Of a stretch of 64,000 bases of DNA, positions 31,045 to 41,622 are shown piece by piece. The position numbers and the translations under genes are program-made. Numbering within the stretch: position 1 is the stretch's first letter; each line of letters begins with the position of its first letter. The notes under the pieces are model-generated. The model saw only the letters and a list, made by a program, of their open reading frames with translations. It made no database searches and had not been told where the DNA came from. This DNA is from Suillus spraguei (taxonomy: Eukaryota > Basidiomycota > Agaricomycetes > Boletales > Suillaceae): assembly GCA_016800925.1 (NCBI GenBank), contig JABCPU010000105.1:1-64000 (forward strand), given 5' to 3'.

Positions 31045-32532
31045 TTTTGCGTCGCATTGATTTCGTCTGGTATATGTTTTCGAGTTGTCGATTTTGGATT
31101 ATCTTTCATCATGGCTACTGTAGCACCGTCGGTTCTAATCTTTCATGTTGATTATACTTTTGTGTTGCATTCCCTCGCACGATATCGTCTACTCTAGAGT
31201 GCTGCAATTCGTTCAATGTTCCGAGTATTATTGACCACATGCAGGGTGAAACGTGCTTAAGCACCATAGACATGATGCCTGAATTTTGCTACCATAGTAA
31301 AGCAGGAACAACCACGATATCCCTTCTAATATTGTATGGGCCAGTTCAATTCTGCGCTTGACTCCCGAGATCTCAAAGTCAAACCACTGCCAAGCGCTTC
31401 TACGACTTGCCTATGCATAAGTTCGCCAGTGAGCAATAGGGATATTTGTAATAGCCTCACTTCTTGTGTTGGACGACGCTCAAATCATAGGCATGAATAT
31501 GTGCATCAAGATCTCTCGCAATCGTACCAGAGACAACATAACAGCGAGTGGAGGACCTGTTTGAATAGTTGTTCGTCTCCGGTACGAATATTGATTGAAA
31601 ACTCGGAAATACCAAACTTTGGCCAGCGGAACTTATTCCTAATTCATAGATGAGACCTAGACATAAGAAAATGCACTTCTCGCGAATGATAAAATTTTTC
31701 CATAGAGGCACGTACAGACATTGCAAGTACTCGTTGAGGAGGCGTTGATGTAGTAGTTAAGTGATTTAATACACCATGTGAGATCTACGACAAAGGTGAA
31801 CTCTGCATACCGGCTCTAGTGACTAATCCAAGATATCAGCAAGTGTTACTGTAGAAAATCATGTTGCTGCGGCTGACACCACAAGACAAATGGCTCCCCT
31901 GTGACAAGGTTACGGTGGCATAGAATGTATCACCATAACACAATCAAAAGATCGTGGCGGGTTGAATGAAACTTGCGAACTAGATATACGAATACACATG
32001 CTTCAGTAACAGTGTTTAGCACTTGCACGAATGAGAACTGTCGAACGCACGAACCTGTGAGATAAAGGCAGACAAGCTCTCCTTGCTTTAGATCTGCTTC
32101 CAGCCATCAGTCTTACTCATCTCTCTCAAGAAGGTTTTTGGGACCGTTCGGTCTTTCTCGATATCCAGGAGCTTGGCCAATTGAAACTGTCGAGGTCCGA
32201 ACACTGTTGGTGGCACGCCATTCAAATTGCCGCCCATGACCAGCTCTATTCAGATTGTGGTTAGAGTGGGATAAGAAGTCCGCTCCAACAATTAGTATTA
32301 TCGTATATCACTCACTTTCGAATCAAGAAGACCTGGCCCTAACTCCAATTATCAAGCTGAGCGCATACAAGATGACCCGCAAACACGAAAGATCTTGATT
32401 AAAGGAGATGTCTGGGGGTTTGGTGGTATGTTGTCCTATTTTATAGATCTGTCAAATAATAAACTCGGATGGCTGCAGCGGGGACTTCGGAGAGATTTTT
32501 CAGTGCTGACGAGACTTGGAATAGCTCAAGTC
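31045..32532. other. intergenic with a direct repeat
   Basis: About 31439-31810 matches 35594-35950 in the same orientation (roughly 75-80 percent by eye; shared words include cgatattgattgaaaactc-like and cttctcgcgaatgat). No gene is seen; the ORF at 31336-31653 has no protein character. Confidence 0.5.
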
Positions 32533-34152
32533 TTATGAATACAACCAAATGAATAAAGGGATCATACGCTGGATGGCCTTTGAGTATATTATATCAAACA
32601 TGATGACATAGATGACAAGCGGCACGGATTAATGATGAGCTGAGACGTGGTACTGATGTAGTTACTGGTGAGGTAAACAGCTAGCTGCAAATAATGTCAA
32701 GGCGGCAACTCGAGGAAAGCTGGCCAACTGCACTCAAACGTCTTATGTAATAGCCGTGCCAATAGAGTCGCACGGCCAGATTTAGTATAAGCAAAATGTT
32801 CATGTCCTAGCGCTTCAAAACCTCAAGGCCTCACGAGCAAGCGTATGGTGTAACACCTGCACATTTATTATTTGCGCGTTCCGTACCTTGCGTGGTGTGC
32901 GTTTCTTTCAAGAGTTACCGCGGTGCGCGTTTCCCACTCCCAATTTTCTTAATCGAAATGTTTCCGACATGTTCAAATCTGCGCGTTGTCCTTGGGTACG
33001 AAGCTTTTTCTATGTATTATCGTCTTCATTGTCCTACTTACATCGGTTATAGTGTCTTTGTTGTCCTTTTCGTCGAGCTCACGGCCTTTGCGCACCGCAT
33101 CCTCGACTATTTTTTTTCAACTCCAGTCCTTGTGAACGCCACCATCCTTGCTCCTGCTCCTTTCTGGTACCTGTGGCCTTCGCAGTCGACACCCAGGCCT
33201 CCCTCATTACTTCTTCTAGACTGCAGCTCTACCTCGTACACACTACATAGTGCATACATGATCCTGTCATTGGTAGTCATAATTTTATATTGCACCCTCA
33301 TCTCACCCAGCATATCAAAGCATGAGAATTTCGCAAGCGACGCACTGGAACGCAGTGGAATAGCTTTCAACGCTCTCAAGTACACCTGTCATAACTGGGC
33401 CACACATCTCTCGCATGTCCCCAGTCCATATGGAATGATTACATTACCCTCTGGCTAGAAATGGAGTGGTGTTTGAGGGTCTGCGGTCTTGTCTGAAGGG
33501 CAGAAATTTGTGAAGGTGTGTTTCAACGACTTAAGGTAGCCGTCTCATCTTCAGTCCAGACTCCGGCCATTGTCCATACCATTGCTATGTGGTTCGAAGA
33601 TGTGGGAGGGCTTGGTTCGTGTTGTCCGCTTGGTGACCTCAACGACGAGTTTCACGGCGTTTGCCATATTCGACAGGTGACGGTGGATGATATTCCGCAG
33701 GGCGAGCGCGCCATTCGTGCTTATGCATCCAAAGAGCTAGAACAATCTGAGGTTCGATTTTTTCGATTTTTACATTCACAACTATATCTGATCATATATA
33801 CAGTATTGTACATCGCTTCGTCATCACAGCTTGTGGGCAGGCCCAAGCCGGGCCGGAACATCACTAGATATAAGTTTGCGTTCAAGACAACTTCGAACTT
33901 GAATATGCCACGTTTTTCCGACTCTTTTCCTGACAGCACCGGTCCGCGCTAGGGACAAAAATCACCTTGCTTCGCATAAGACATTTGAAATTTGAACAAC
34001 CAACCTTGACAATATCTGTTTACCTCACTAGCATCAGTACTCCCTCTCAGCTAGCGCTCATCATTAATCCGTGCCGTTTTTCATATGTGTCGTCATGTTT
34101 GATGTATTCATCCGATGTGTGATATCTTTATTCGTTTGGTTGTATTCACACT
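32533..34152. mobile_element. 1.6-kb unit bounded by about 140-bp inverted repeats
   Basis: Left arm 32533-32690 and right arm 34016-34152 are reverse complements at about 75-80 percent: both contain tgaatacaaccaaa, a caaacatga block, gcacggattaatgatgagc, and aggtaaacag, in order. Such a pair looks like the ends of a decayed DNA transposon or foldback element. The interior has no recognisable transposase. It does hold the protein-like stretch at 33290-33660. Confidence 0.5.
33290..33660 (+). pseudogene. fragment of an Agaricomycete multidomain gene (possibly NACHT/F-box type)
   Basis: After a hydrophobic, unremarkable open stretch the plus strand reads ALERSGIAFNALKYTCHNWATHLSH, then in shifted frames LWLEMEWCLRVC and EGQKFVKVCF, then FQRLKVAVSSS. 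These resemble a middle region of large Agaricomycete NACHT- or F-box-containing proteins. Three frames are needed, so it is a relic. The assignment is weak. Confidence 0.3.
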
Positions 34153-34272
34153 CGATCTAAGGAAGGACCCACTATCGGAGCCAAAGGTAACAGATTATAA
34201 CATGAAGCAATGAAATCAACAGAACGAATATTAGAAAGTGCGAGAATTGAGTACAAGAGTAATCGGGAGTCG

Positions 34273-35374
34273 CTAGTACGTTAATGTGATCTCCAACTTT
34301 GCATGGAGTGTGCCATCGCAATCCAGCATAGTTTTTCTAACAACACGGTCATCATAACAACCGCAAAATAAGACAGGAAAGACTTACTCATTCATCAACC
34401 AGTCCAAATACCAATAGAAGCAGACACAACATTTTGATCTCCCGATGAATCTGCGTTACAGTGAATTGTCAAACCAGCTTTGACTTGAACGGAACGCACC
34501 CTGCAGGTACAATTGTAGTCTTGTTGTTGCGTATCGTATTCGCATGTCTTCGAGCGGGACTTTCCCGCTGGGTGCCTGGACAACAAGCACAGAGGAGTGT
34601 ACAGACGCCGGCAAACTATCGTCAGAAAGACTAAACCTATACACCACTTCTCTTTTATCCTACAAAATTTCAACAACCATATACGCCCTGCAAGAATTGA
34701 CAATTGAGTCAAGACTATGAACACCGAGAATTATGACTCATACCCCCTAAAATAAATTCCATGCCCAATTCCTGTGTGGGATTTGCGCGCAGACGTTTCT
34801 GGAACATCCTGATGCAGAAGCAAGCATAAAACTGGTTCTTCTTAGGTGTATCCCCTGCGACAGAGCACACCTGTGCCTCATCGGGTGGACAGCCCAAAAA
34901 ACGTCTCAAAGACTCGTCCTTGGCTATAACATGATGATAATTAGTGAGAGTCGTGTAGACACGACCGTGCTCACTTACAATTGATGACACGCCCCAAATT
35001 CAGCTGGGTGAACAAATCGTGGTCGCTAGTTGCGATACAGGCCCGACGCAAGTCGAAGAGCAAGCGGGGGTGAATTGTGGGACGAATGTGGCAAGTGCGA
35101 AAAAAGCTTCTCGTCCGTGATTGACGATTGACCAATACAGGGCTGTGTGACCCTCTATATTTGGTTCTTGGAGGAGGTGGGTGAATTGTGCAGGGGAAAG
35201 AGTGGCAGCACATTCATTGGCTGTTTTTACGATGGAGGCAGGACTGAGATTAGGAGCGGAGACTATATGACGGATGTGCGATGATAGGTCGATTGTCTGG
35301 TACTTTTTCTTCCGTAGGAATGAGAATAAAGTTGGTCGGGGTGCGTATGGCGGAGGTGTGTCAGTCTCAGACAT
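34273..35374 (-). pseudogene. ankyrin-type hypothetical protein, copy A
   Basis: Start MSETDTPPPYAP at 35374, then FLRKKKYQTIDLSSHIRHI, NECAATLSPAQFTHLL, and an ankyrin-like EGHTALYWSIVNH block. A single missing G near 35058 (compared with copy B) shifts the frame after ACSS; in the other frame the protein continues LRRACIATSDHDLFTQLNLG to an intron at about 34978. Later exons give ESLRRFLGCPPDEAQVC, FSLSDDSLPASV, and a C-terminal LDCDGTLHAKLEITLTY with TAG at 34273-34275. Otherwise splice sites and order are well kept. Function unknown. Confidence 0.6.
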
Positions 35375-36331
35375 TGTAAAGATAAGATAGGGGACTCTCC
35401 AGGCAGTGCTGTAAGGTTTACCTGAGTTCCCACAATCAGCATAAATACTGTCTGCGGTAATCAATCGTGAGCTTTGATCATCACTGGAATCCTTTCGGCG
35501 TAACTGGTAAGGGATGACAGTCTTAACTACTTACAAGTGCCCAGTATATCTTAGGAGGACCGCCATCCCAACATATTTTGAGAAATTAAAACTCGGGATA
35601 TTCGCGACAGTCTCACCCCTCGTGTTGGACAGCACTCAAATCAGAAACATTGATATGTAAATCAAATGCTAGAAACACCGCAACAGCGAATGGAGGACTT
35701 TGGATGTTCGAATATCCGGTGCGAATATCGATTGAAAACTCAGAAATGTCACATCATTCCGAGATTTCGGCCAGTGGAACTTATTTCTTCTGCATGGGCA
35801 CGACCCGAGCATGAGCATATGCACTTTTCGCGAATGATATTACCATTTCATAGCGGCAGGTAGAGATGTCGCAAGTTCTCATCGAAGAAGCGCTGATCTA
35901 GAAGTTAAGTCATTTCATACATTGTGTGAAATTTGAGCTCTGCGTAGCCTACTCGTCAGCATTCGCTAAGAAGCTCGAAAGACGAGTCACGCACATGCTG
36001 ATTCCACGAAGTTTGGAAGACAAAAACCGCACTCTCTAAGAGCGGGACATGGCCGGAGCCACTATAAAAATAGTGGTAGTCAGAGTGTCCGATTATGGAG
36101 CGATTCGGAATGCGATTCAAACCCGATTTTGGACGCTGAGAATCGGATTTTGAGCTTAATCGGGCTAAATCGTCGAAGCCACATGTAGAGGCGCTCATTC
36201 TCAACGCGATTATGAATCGGATTCTACACTGTAAATTCAACTGTATTTCTCTTATTTAAAATTTATATCTAATTAAATATACTTGTCCTGGTATGCAAGT
36301 AACTGTAGTACACTCTGCGTGTTTGAGCAAC
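35375..36331. other. intergenic with a direct repeat
   Basis: Contains the second copy (about 35594-35950) of the direct repeat seen at 31439-31810. About 36090-36235 is dense in gattcg/cgattc words (gcgattcggaatgcgattc and similar), possibly the subterminal end of the Harbinger-like element that follows. Confidence 0.45.
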
Positions 36332-36418
36332 ATGGCACCCAAAGACAAAGACATCCAACTAGTATCATCGCCAAAAACTCGTAAAAAAGCGCCTGTCAAA
36401 AAGGGCAAAAAAGGGCAG

Positions 36419-37270
36419 CTAGCAGGAACCGAACCGCAGATTTATGGAAAGATGGGCGGAGGACAGCTGCGGCAAGTGATGAGGTGGACAGTTCCTCTGC
36501 CAAGCCCAGCCCAATCGGCAACAGTCAGTTTGCATGCTGGCCCCATGTCCGAAGTGATAAAGTGCAACTGCGAGCTGGTCGGCAAGGGGAATTTGCTCGT
36601 TCTGGGAGTTGTTGGTAAACACATGATCAGATGCGAGTTTGGTGCAGATTTGGTCAAAGGTATATGGGGATACTCGAAGGCTCTCGCGAAACTTGTCAGG
36701 ACGTCGTGGCTTTAGTATATCTAGTACATGATGCGTTTGAGATGGGCCACAAGGAAGCTGATTGCGAGCCATCCGGTAGCGGTGTGAATAGGAATCACGA
36801 ATGAGTTCACGCACGAGCTGGTCAAGTCGTGCCTCTGCAGTGGGTGCACTTGCATCAAGCTCGTCATCAGCCTCGGTGCCTGAGTCAGGATTTGATCCTG
36901 CAGATTCAGATTCTGTGTCCGAGTCGGTGCTTGAGTCTAGCCTGGACACAGTACTCGAACTGGATGGATCTGAGTATACAGACGAGTCGTCTGAAGGTTC
37001 ATTGGTGTCTGACTCGGAGGTAGAAGACAAGGAGCCAGTGGTGGGGGAACTCGAGTCAGAACTCATGGACATACTAGTATTGGAGTCCAAGTCTGAAAAG
37101 GACGAGTCTCCATTCGCAAGAACACCATCTGAGCTGTTGAACTCATGTCCTATAAGACTTTCGAGCCTCCGTTGGCGATACAGGCGGATTTGAGCTCGTT
37201 TTTTCTTTACCTGCAATGCAAACATGATTAGATTTTGTACTTGCACTTGCCTTTGCGTTCGTTGTGGCAT
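36419..37270 (-). pseudogene. PIF/Harbinger-like transposase, N-terminal fragment
   Basis: The minus-strand frame starts at 37270, has a basic start, a long Ser/Asp/Glu-rich stretch (about residues 45-155), then LDQLVRELIRDSYSHRYRMA and SPYTFDQICTKLASDHVFTNNS, as in fungal DDE_Tnp_4 (HARBI1-like) transposases. After a one-base shift near 36530 the helix-turn-helix-like VADWAGLGRGTVHLIT block is readable in the next frame (36442-36657). The sequence breaks off near 36420 before any DDE catalytic residue. The plus-strand ORF 36293-36715 overlapping it is mostly its shadow. Confidence 0.65.
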
Positions 37271-37419
37271 CTTGAGTAGTCCGTGTCGCTGGTGTGTCCG
37301 AAACAGAACTCATATGATGATTGCAAGTATATTCACCTATAAGGTAGTACTTAGCATACATAGATAAGTTCATGAATCCAATGAGAATCGCATTGAAAAT
37401 CCGTTCTCGCATGGCAGCG

Positions 37420-37466
37420 GTGGAAAGTGCAAAATAATATACGGTATATTATCTTGCACTTTCCAC
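37420..37466. repeat. near-perfect palindrome 1
   Basis: Two 23-nt arms (37420-37442 and 37444-37466) with one mismatch and a one-base centre. Confidence 0.9.
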
Positions 37467-37560
37467 TATACATATCACTGATCGCTACCAAAACGTACTA
37501 ACGTAATACAGGACCACATGTTGAGACTGTAGGAACAGAAATGATTTGTACTGGTGAAAA

Positions 37561-37832
37561 ATGAGATTAAAAAATTGCTGATAGCAGCAGACGCTACTCA
37601 CCCTGGTTGAATCAGGGCCAAGATCGAAAATGGTAGAAACAAAGACCCAGAAAACGGTTTAGGTGGTGTATAGGATGGTCAGAAGAAGAATTTCTTATAA
37701 ATCATTCTTCCTGACCATCCTATACTCCACACAGACAGTTTTCTGGGTTTTCATTTCTACCATCTTTGATTTTGGCCCTGATTCAACCAGGGTGAGTAGC
37801 GTCTACTGCTATCAGCAATTTTTGAATCTCAC
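37561..37832. repeat. long inverted repeat 2 (about 130-bp arms)
   Basis: Left arm 37561-37691 and right arm 37703-37832 are about 88 percent complementary around a centre of about 11 bases. Words such as gctactcaccctggttga and its complement tcaaccagggtgagtagc mark the arms. The right arm alone is open as an ORF, but I take that as chance. Confidence 0.9.
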
Positions 37833-37859
37833 AGCAAATACATCCAAGCCTGCGTTTCT

Positions 37860-37909
37860 CTTCGTAAACCATTTCTGACTCTCCAGAGAGTCAGAAATGG
37901 TTCACGAAG
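37860..37909. repeat. near-perfect palindrome 3
   Basis: 24-nt arms 37860-37883 and 37886-37909, one mismatch, centre ca. Confidence 0.9.
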
Positions 37910-37923
37910 ATGAAGATCCTTTC

Positions 37924-38015
37924 AAGTTCTTCCCAGGACTTGATTCCGTTTATGAAATGAATGTTACTTTTCATAAACGGAGTCAAGTCCTGGGAAGAAC
38001 TTATGAAAAGTAACA
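37924..38015. repeat. nested inverted repeats 4
   Basis: 34-nt arms 37924-37957 and 37969-38002 with one mismatch. In addition 37962-37976 is the exact reverse complement of 38001-38015, so the right part can form two mutually exclusive hairpins. Confidence 0.9.
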
Positions 38016-38080
38016 CTGAATTAATGATATTTAATAGGTTAGTTCTGACTTGGACACCATGGAGAATGAGGCGTGCACCT

Positions 38081-38469
38081 CATCAGGAAATCATGCACCT
38101 CCCACTTATTCCAAATGGATCTACTTATTTCTCTTAAATTACCACCTGGTCCCAACTGAACTATCAGGATCTGTTAGCCATCATTATAAATGTGTGCTAT
38201 AAAATTATTGGACTCTTAATTTGCAAAATAGTACCTCAAGAGAATATTTGAGAAATAAAATCATCAGCATTAATGTGTCACTCGAGCTTCATACTAGTCA
38301 CTAATTGTTGGTCTTATGCAATGAAACTTGTCTCTCAGGCCCAACAAACATATTGGAATACTCAATTTTGAAGCAGTTGTCAAATTTCAGAAAAAAAGTA
38401 GGTCCATTTGAAATAAGTGGGAAAAGTTTGAAATAAGTAAGGAATAAGTAAACTCATGATTTCCTGATG
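38081..38469. mobile_element. 389-bp MITE-like element with terminal inverted repeats
   Basis: The 15-nt ends 38081-38095 and 38455-38469 are exact reverse complements (catcaggaaatcatg). An inner pair, 38101-38125 and 38396-38420, is complementary with two mismatches over 25. The interior is AT-rich and non-coding. Confidence 0.7.
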
Positions 38470-38869
38470 CTCCGCCTTTTGGGCGTACTTGTCGAGTAGC
38501 GTTACGCCAATCTCAGCGTTATCCTCAAGGACCTGGCTGGCGGGAGCTTTAGCGAGCTGGGCGGCGTGGGCTTGAGGACTGGTGTCCGAGTCTTTAGGTT
38601 TTGGACCGCTGCCTTCAGCTACAGATGTAACGTTCATTGAACTATGAATTGCGGTAGTGTGTAGAAAGTACAGTTTGAACTGATAAGAACTCACCTTCAG
38701 TCGTGATAGAACAGACTGAGGGGAGAAGCAGGTACGACGTGATCTATAAGGACTGGTTGACATTCCAAATGTTTAACTCCGCTGCCGTCGGGCTCATCGT
38801 GTCGGCGTGCATAGCATTAACACTCCTCCTCGACGCAATGAGCCACGCTCCTCCTCGATTTCTCACTGT
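38470..38869. other. no gene called
   Basis: ORFs on both strands overlap here (38380-38763 minus, with a Lys/Ala-rich block PKPKDSDTSPQAHAAQLAKAP; 38703-38921 plus) but neither has a recognisable fold or a partner exon. Possibly part of a copia-type remnant. Confidence 0.3.
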
Positions 38870-39060
38870 AGACCCAGGTAAACACGCAGATGCTCGAAGT
38901 CCTTCCAAGGGAGGGACTTAGTGAAAATATCTGCCGCGTTGTTGAGTGATCTGATGTAGTGGAACTTGACTTGACCTCGGGCGACGCGTTCGCGCAGAGA
39001 GTGGACGACGATGTCGATATGTTTCACTTTTGAATGGTAGGAGACGTCTTCGGAGAGTGT
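38870..39060 (-). pseudogene. Ty1/copia RNase H C-terminal fragment
   Basis: The minus strand reads SYHSKVKHIDIVVHSLRERV, QVKFHYIRSLNNAADIFTKSLP and DFEHLRVYLGL, the well-known end of copia polyproteins (KHID..H..RE, ADIFTK.L). Nothing else of the element is recognised nearby. Confidence 0.75.
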
Positions 39061-39699
39061 GATGCCCCGGGGCAGATGAGCACGCTGGTACTATTAGATC
39101 GTGTTTATATTACTCTTCGAGATTCGAGTATTGTATATTATAAAGTTCTATTATTTAATCAACATTATTCTAGAACAGTGGAAAGTTCGGATCCCGCACT
39201 GGCAGGATAAGAACCTAGGTAGACATTGACAGAATACAACGTTGAGCTTCAATTGCAAATGGCACCATATGGCACAACAGGCACAGTGCAAAATGAGTGT
39301 CGCACTTCGTTTAGTGACGAGCGTATCAATTTGGCTGGCAGGTATGCATCCGATCGAACTCGAAGTCTCCGGTGATAATTCGGGTGATGCACCCAATTAT
39401 CTACAAGCAGAAGATCGGTTATCGAGTCTACATCCGAAAATCGCAATGGACTATACAGGGTCACGGTCATGGTAGCGCCTCACCTACTGATTTGTCGGAT
39501 GAAAGAACTCCAATAGCCTCAAGTGAACACCAGCAGGAATCCACCTGAAGGGAATTTGGAGTTTTTTGCGCCAATAATTGAAGATAGAGTAAGGATACGA
39601 AAGAGACATAAAGGTGATAAGTTCCGGAGGCTCCTGTGTGTCCTCATTATGCGGGAACGGTTCAGTGTACCCGCATCACAGCCAGGTATTCTTCAATAC
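39061..39699. other. intergenic, no gene seen
   Basis: An ORF pair at 39242-39475 (both strands) is not recognised. No repeat noticed. Confidence 0.4.
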
Positions 39700-39951
39700 T
39701 AACCTGTGTCTTATCTGCGGTCGAACAGGTCACAAAGCCAGCGACTGTGCGTATTAGTATACTATAAAAGAAGAAGCGGTAGTTTGCGAGTGGGACGGGA
39801 CGAAAATCGACGTTGGAGGTTTGTATTTTGTTTGATATGGGGAGGTGCAGTCGCGAGCACGCACGGGTACAGGTGTGTTCGATTTGCGGGAGTCAAGGGC
39901 ACGATGCGAAGAGGTTGTTGTTGGGAGATGGGCGGATCTGGGAGTTCCTGA
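39690..39951 (+). pseudogene. zinc-knuckle protein remnant (gag-like)
   Basis: In shifting frames the plus strand encodes LCLICGRTGHKASDC (CCHC spacing C-x2-C-x4-H-x4-C, about 39697-39750), then after an interruption GRCSREHA and VCSICGSQGHDAKR (about 39843-39917). This C-x-H arrangement resembles zinc-knuckle proteins encoded by fungal retroelements. Stops and frame changes between the pieces show that it is dead. Confidence 0.45.
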
Positions 39952-40265
39952 TTGGGAGGTGTGAGTGCCTAAGCTGAAGAAGAAGTAAATATTGTATTGG
40001 GTCGGGTTTACGGTTGTCCGTCAATGATTTGCTTCGGTTGATCATATCTTGATGCTCAGGTTTGCTGAGGCAAGTGATGCACGCAAGCGCCCACAGCTTG
40101 CCAGATGTTCGCGAAGGTGCCAAGTACTTGCGCGGCAAGGAAGGATCCACTATCGGGGCCAAAGGTGACAGACTATAACGTGAAGTAATGGAATTGACAG
40201 AACAGATACTAGAGGCACATGAGCCAGAAAGTGGAAGAATTGAGCACAAGAGTAATCGGGAGTCG

Positions 40266-41275
40266 CTAGTACGTTAATGTGATCTCCAACTTTACATGGA
40301 GTGTCCCATCGCAATCCAGCATGTTTTTCTGATAACACGGTCATTATAAGAACCGCAAAGTAAGATAGGAAAGACTTACTCGTTCCAAATACCACTGGAA
40401 CCAGCCATAGCATTCTAATGTCAGAATCTGAATTGTCAAATTAGCTTTGACTTGAACGGAACACACCCTGCAGGTGCATGTGGTATTTGCATATCTTCGA
40501 GTAGGATTTTCCCGCTGGGTGCCTGGATGACAAGCACAGAGAAGAGTACAGACGCCGACAAACTATCGTCAGAAAGACTAAACCTCATGGGCCACTTCCC
40601 TCCTATCATACTGGATTTCAACGACTATATGCGCCCTGCAAGGATTGACAATTGAGTCAGCACCAGGAACGTCCAGGGTTATGGCTCATACCTCCTAAAA
40701 TGAATTCCATTCCCAACGTCTGTGTTGAATTGGCACGCAGACGTTTCTGGAACATCCTGATGCAAAAGCGAGGAGAAACTTGTGCTTTTTAGGTGTATTC
40801 CCTGCAACAGAGCACACATATGCCTCATCAGGTGGACACCCCAAAAAACGTCTCAAAGATTTGTCTTTGGCTATAACATGATGATAATTAGTGAGAGTCG
40901 TGTAGACACGATTGTGCTCAGTTACAATTGATGACATGCCTCAAATTCAGCTGGGTGAATAATTCCTGGTCGCTAGTTGCGATACAGGCCCGACGCAAGT
41001 CCGAAGAGCAAGCGGAGGTAAATTGTGGGACGAATGTGGCAAGTGCGAAAAAAGCTTCTCGTCCGTGACCAATACAGAGCTGACCCTCTATATTTGGCTT
41101 TTGCAGGAGGTTGGCGAATTGTGCAGGGCGAAGATTGGCAGCACAGTCATCGGCTATTTTTCAATGGAGGCAGGAGATTAGGAGCGGAAACTATATTATG
41201 ATGGATTCTTTCTTCCGTAGGAATGAGAAAAAAGTTGGTCGGGGTACGTATGGCAGAGGTGTCAGTCTCAGACAT
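40266..41275 (-). pseudogene. ankyrin-type hypothetical protein, copy B
   Basis: A paralogous copy of 34273-35374; similarity also covers about 125 bp past the 3-prime end (40139 versus 34149 on). Here the frame at CSSDLRRAC is intact (41000 region), but the N-terminal exon is damaged: after MSETDTS the frame is lost, and about 40 bp present in copy A near the FLRKKK block are deleted. Later parts (KSLRRFLGCPPDEAYVC, FSLSDDSLSASV, DCDGTLH) are readable with frame changes. So each copy is broken at a different place. Confidence 0.6.
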
Positions 41276-41622
41276 GGTCAAGATAAGATAGGGGACTGTC
41301 GAGGGGGGAGTGCCCTTAGGAGGACCCCCGTCTCAACAGAAATTAAAGCACATTCTCCTCAAGACATTGAGTTGGTATCGTCGTCGATGTGGCACGCCCC
41401 ATTCGCGTCCACGAACGAGGTAGCCATCTTGCACGCTTGAAGGTAATAGTAAGATGCCAGGGGCGGTTCCTGTCAATTATGCCAGGACAGGAACGCTTTG
41501 CTTATCTGGTAGTCGATGTGGCGAACGGCGACTGGTCGCGTGACACTATTGGCTGATAAATTTAGATGACGTTGGTCAAACGGCTATGTAAGAACGAGTC
41601 TGCTAATATTTGAACAGCCAAA
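41276..41622. other. intergenic, likely promoter of the methyltransferase gene
   Basis: No ORF and no repeat. It marks the change from the repeat-rich left part to the compact gene-dense right part. Confidence 0.5.

Noticed and set aside
32892..33458. 188-codon plus-strand ORF as a membrane protein
   Set aside because: It is hydrophobic, but its end matches a host multidomain fragment continuing in other frames, and the start lacks protein-like conservation.
36293..36715. Plus-strand ORF of 140 codons as a separate gene
   Set aside because: Most of it is antisense to the Harbinger-like transposase frame; only the first about 36 basic residues are outside it.
37663..37878. 71-codon ORF in the inverted repeat as a peptide gene
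   Set aside because: It starts at the centre of one palindrome and ends in another; openness follows from the repeat composition.
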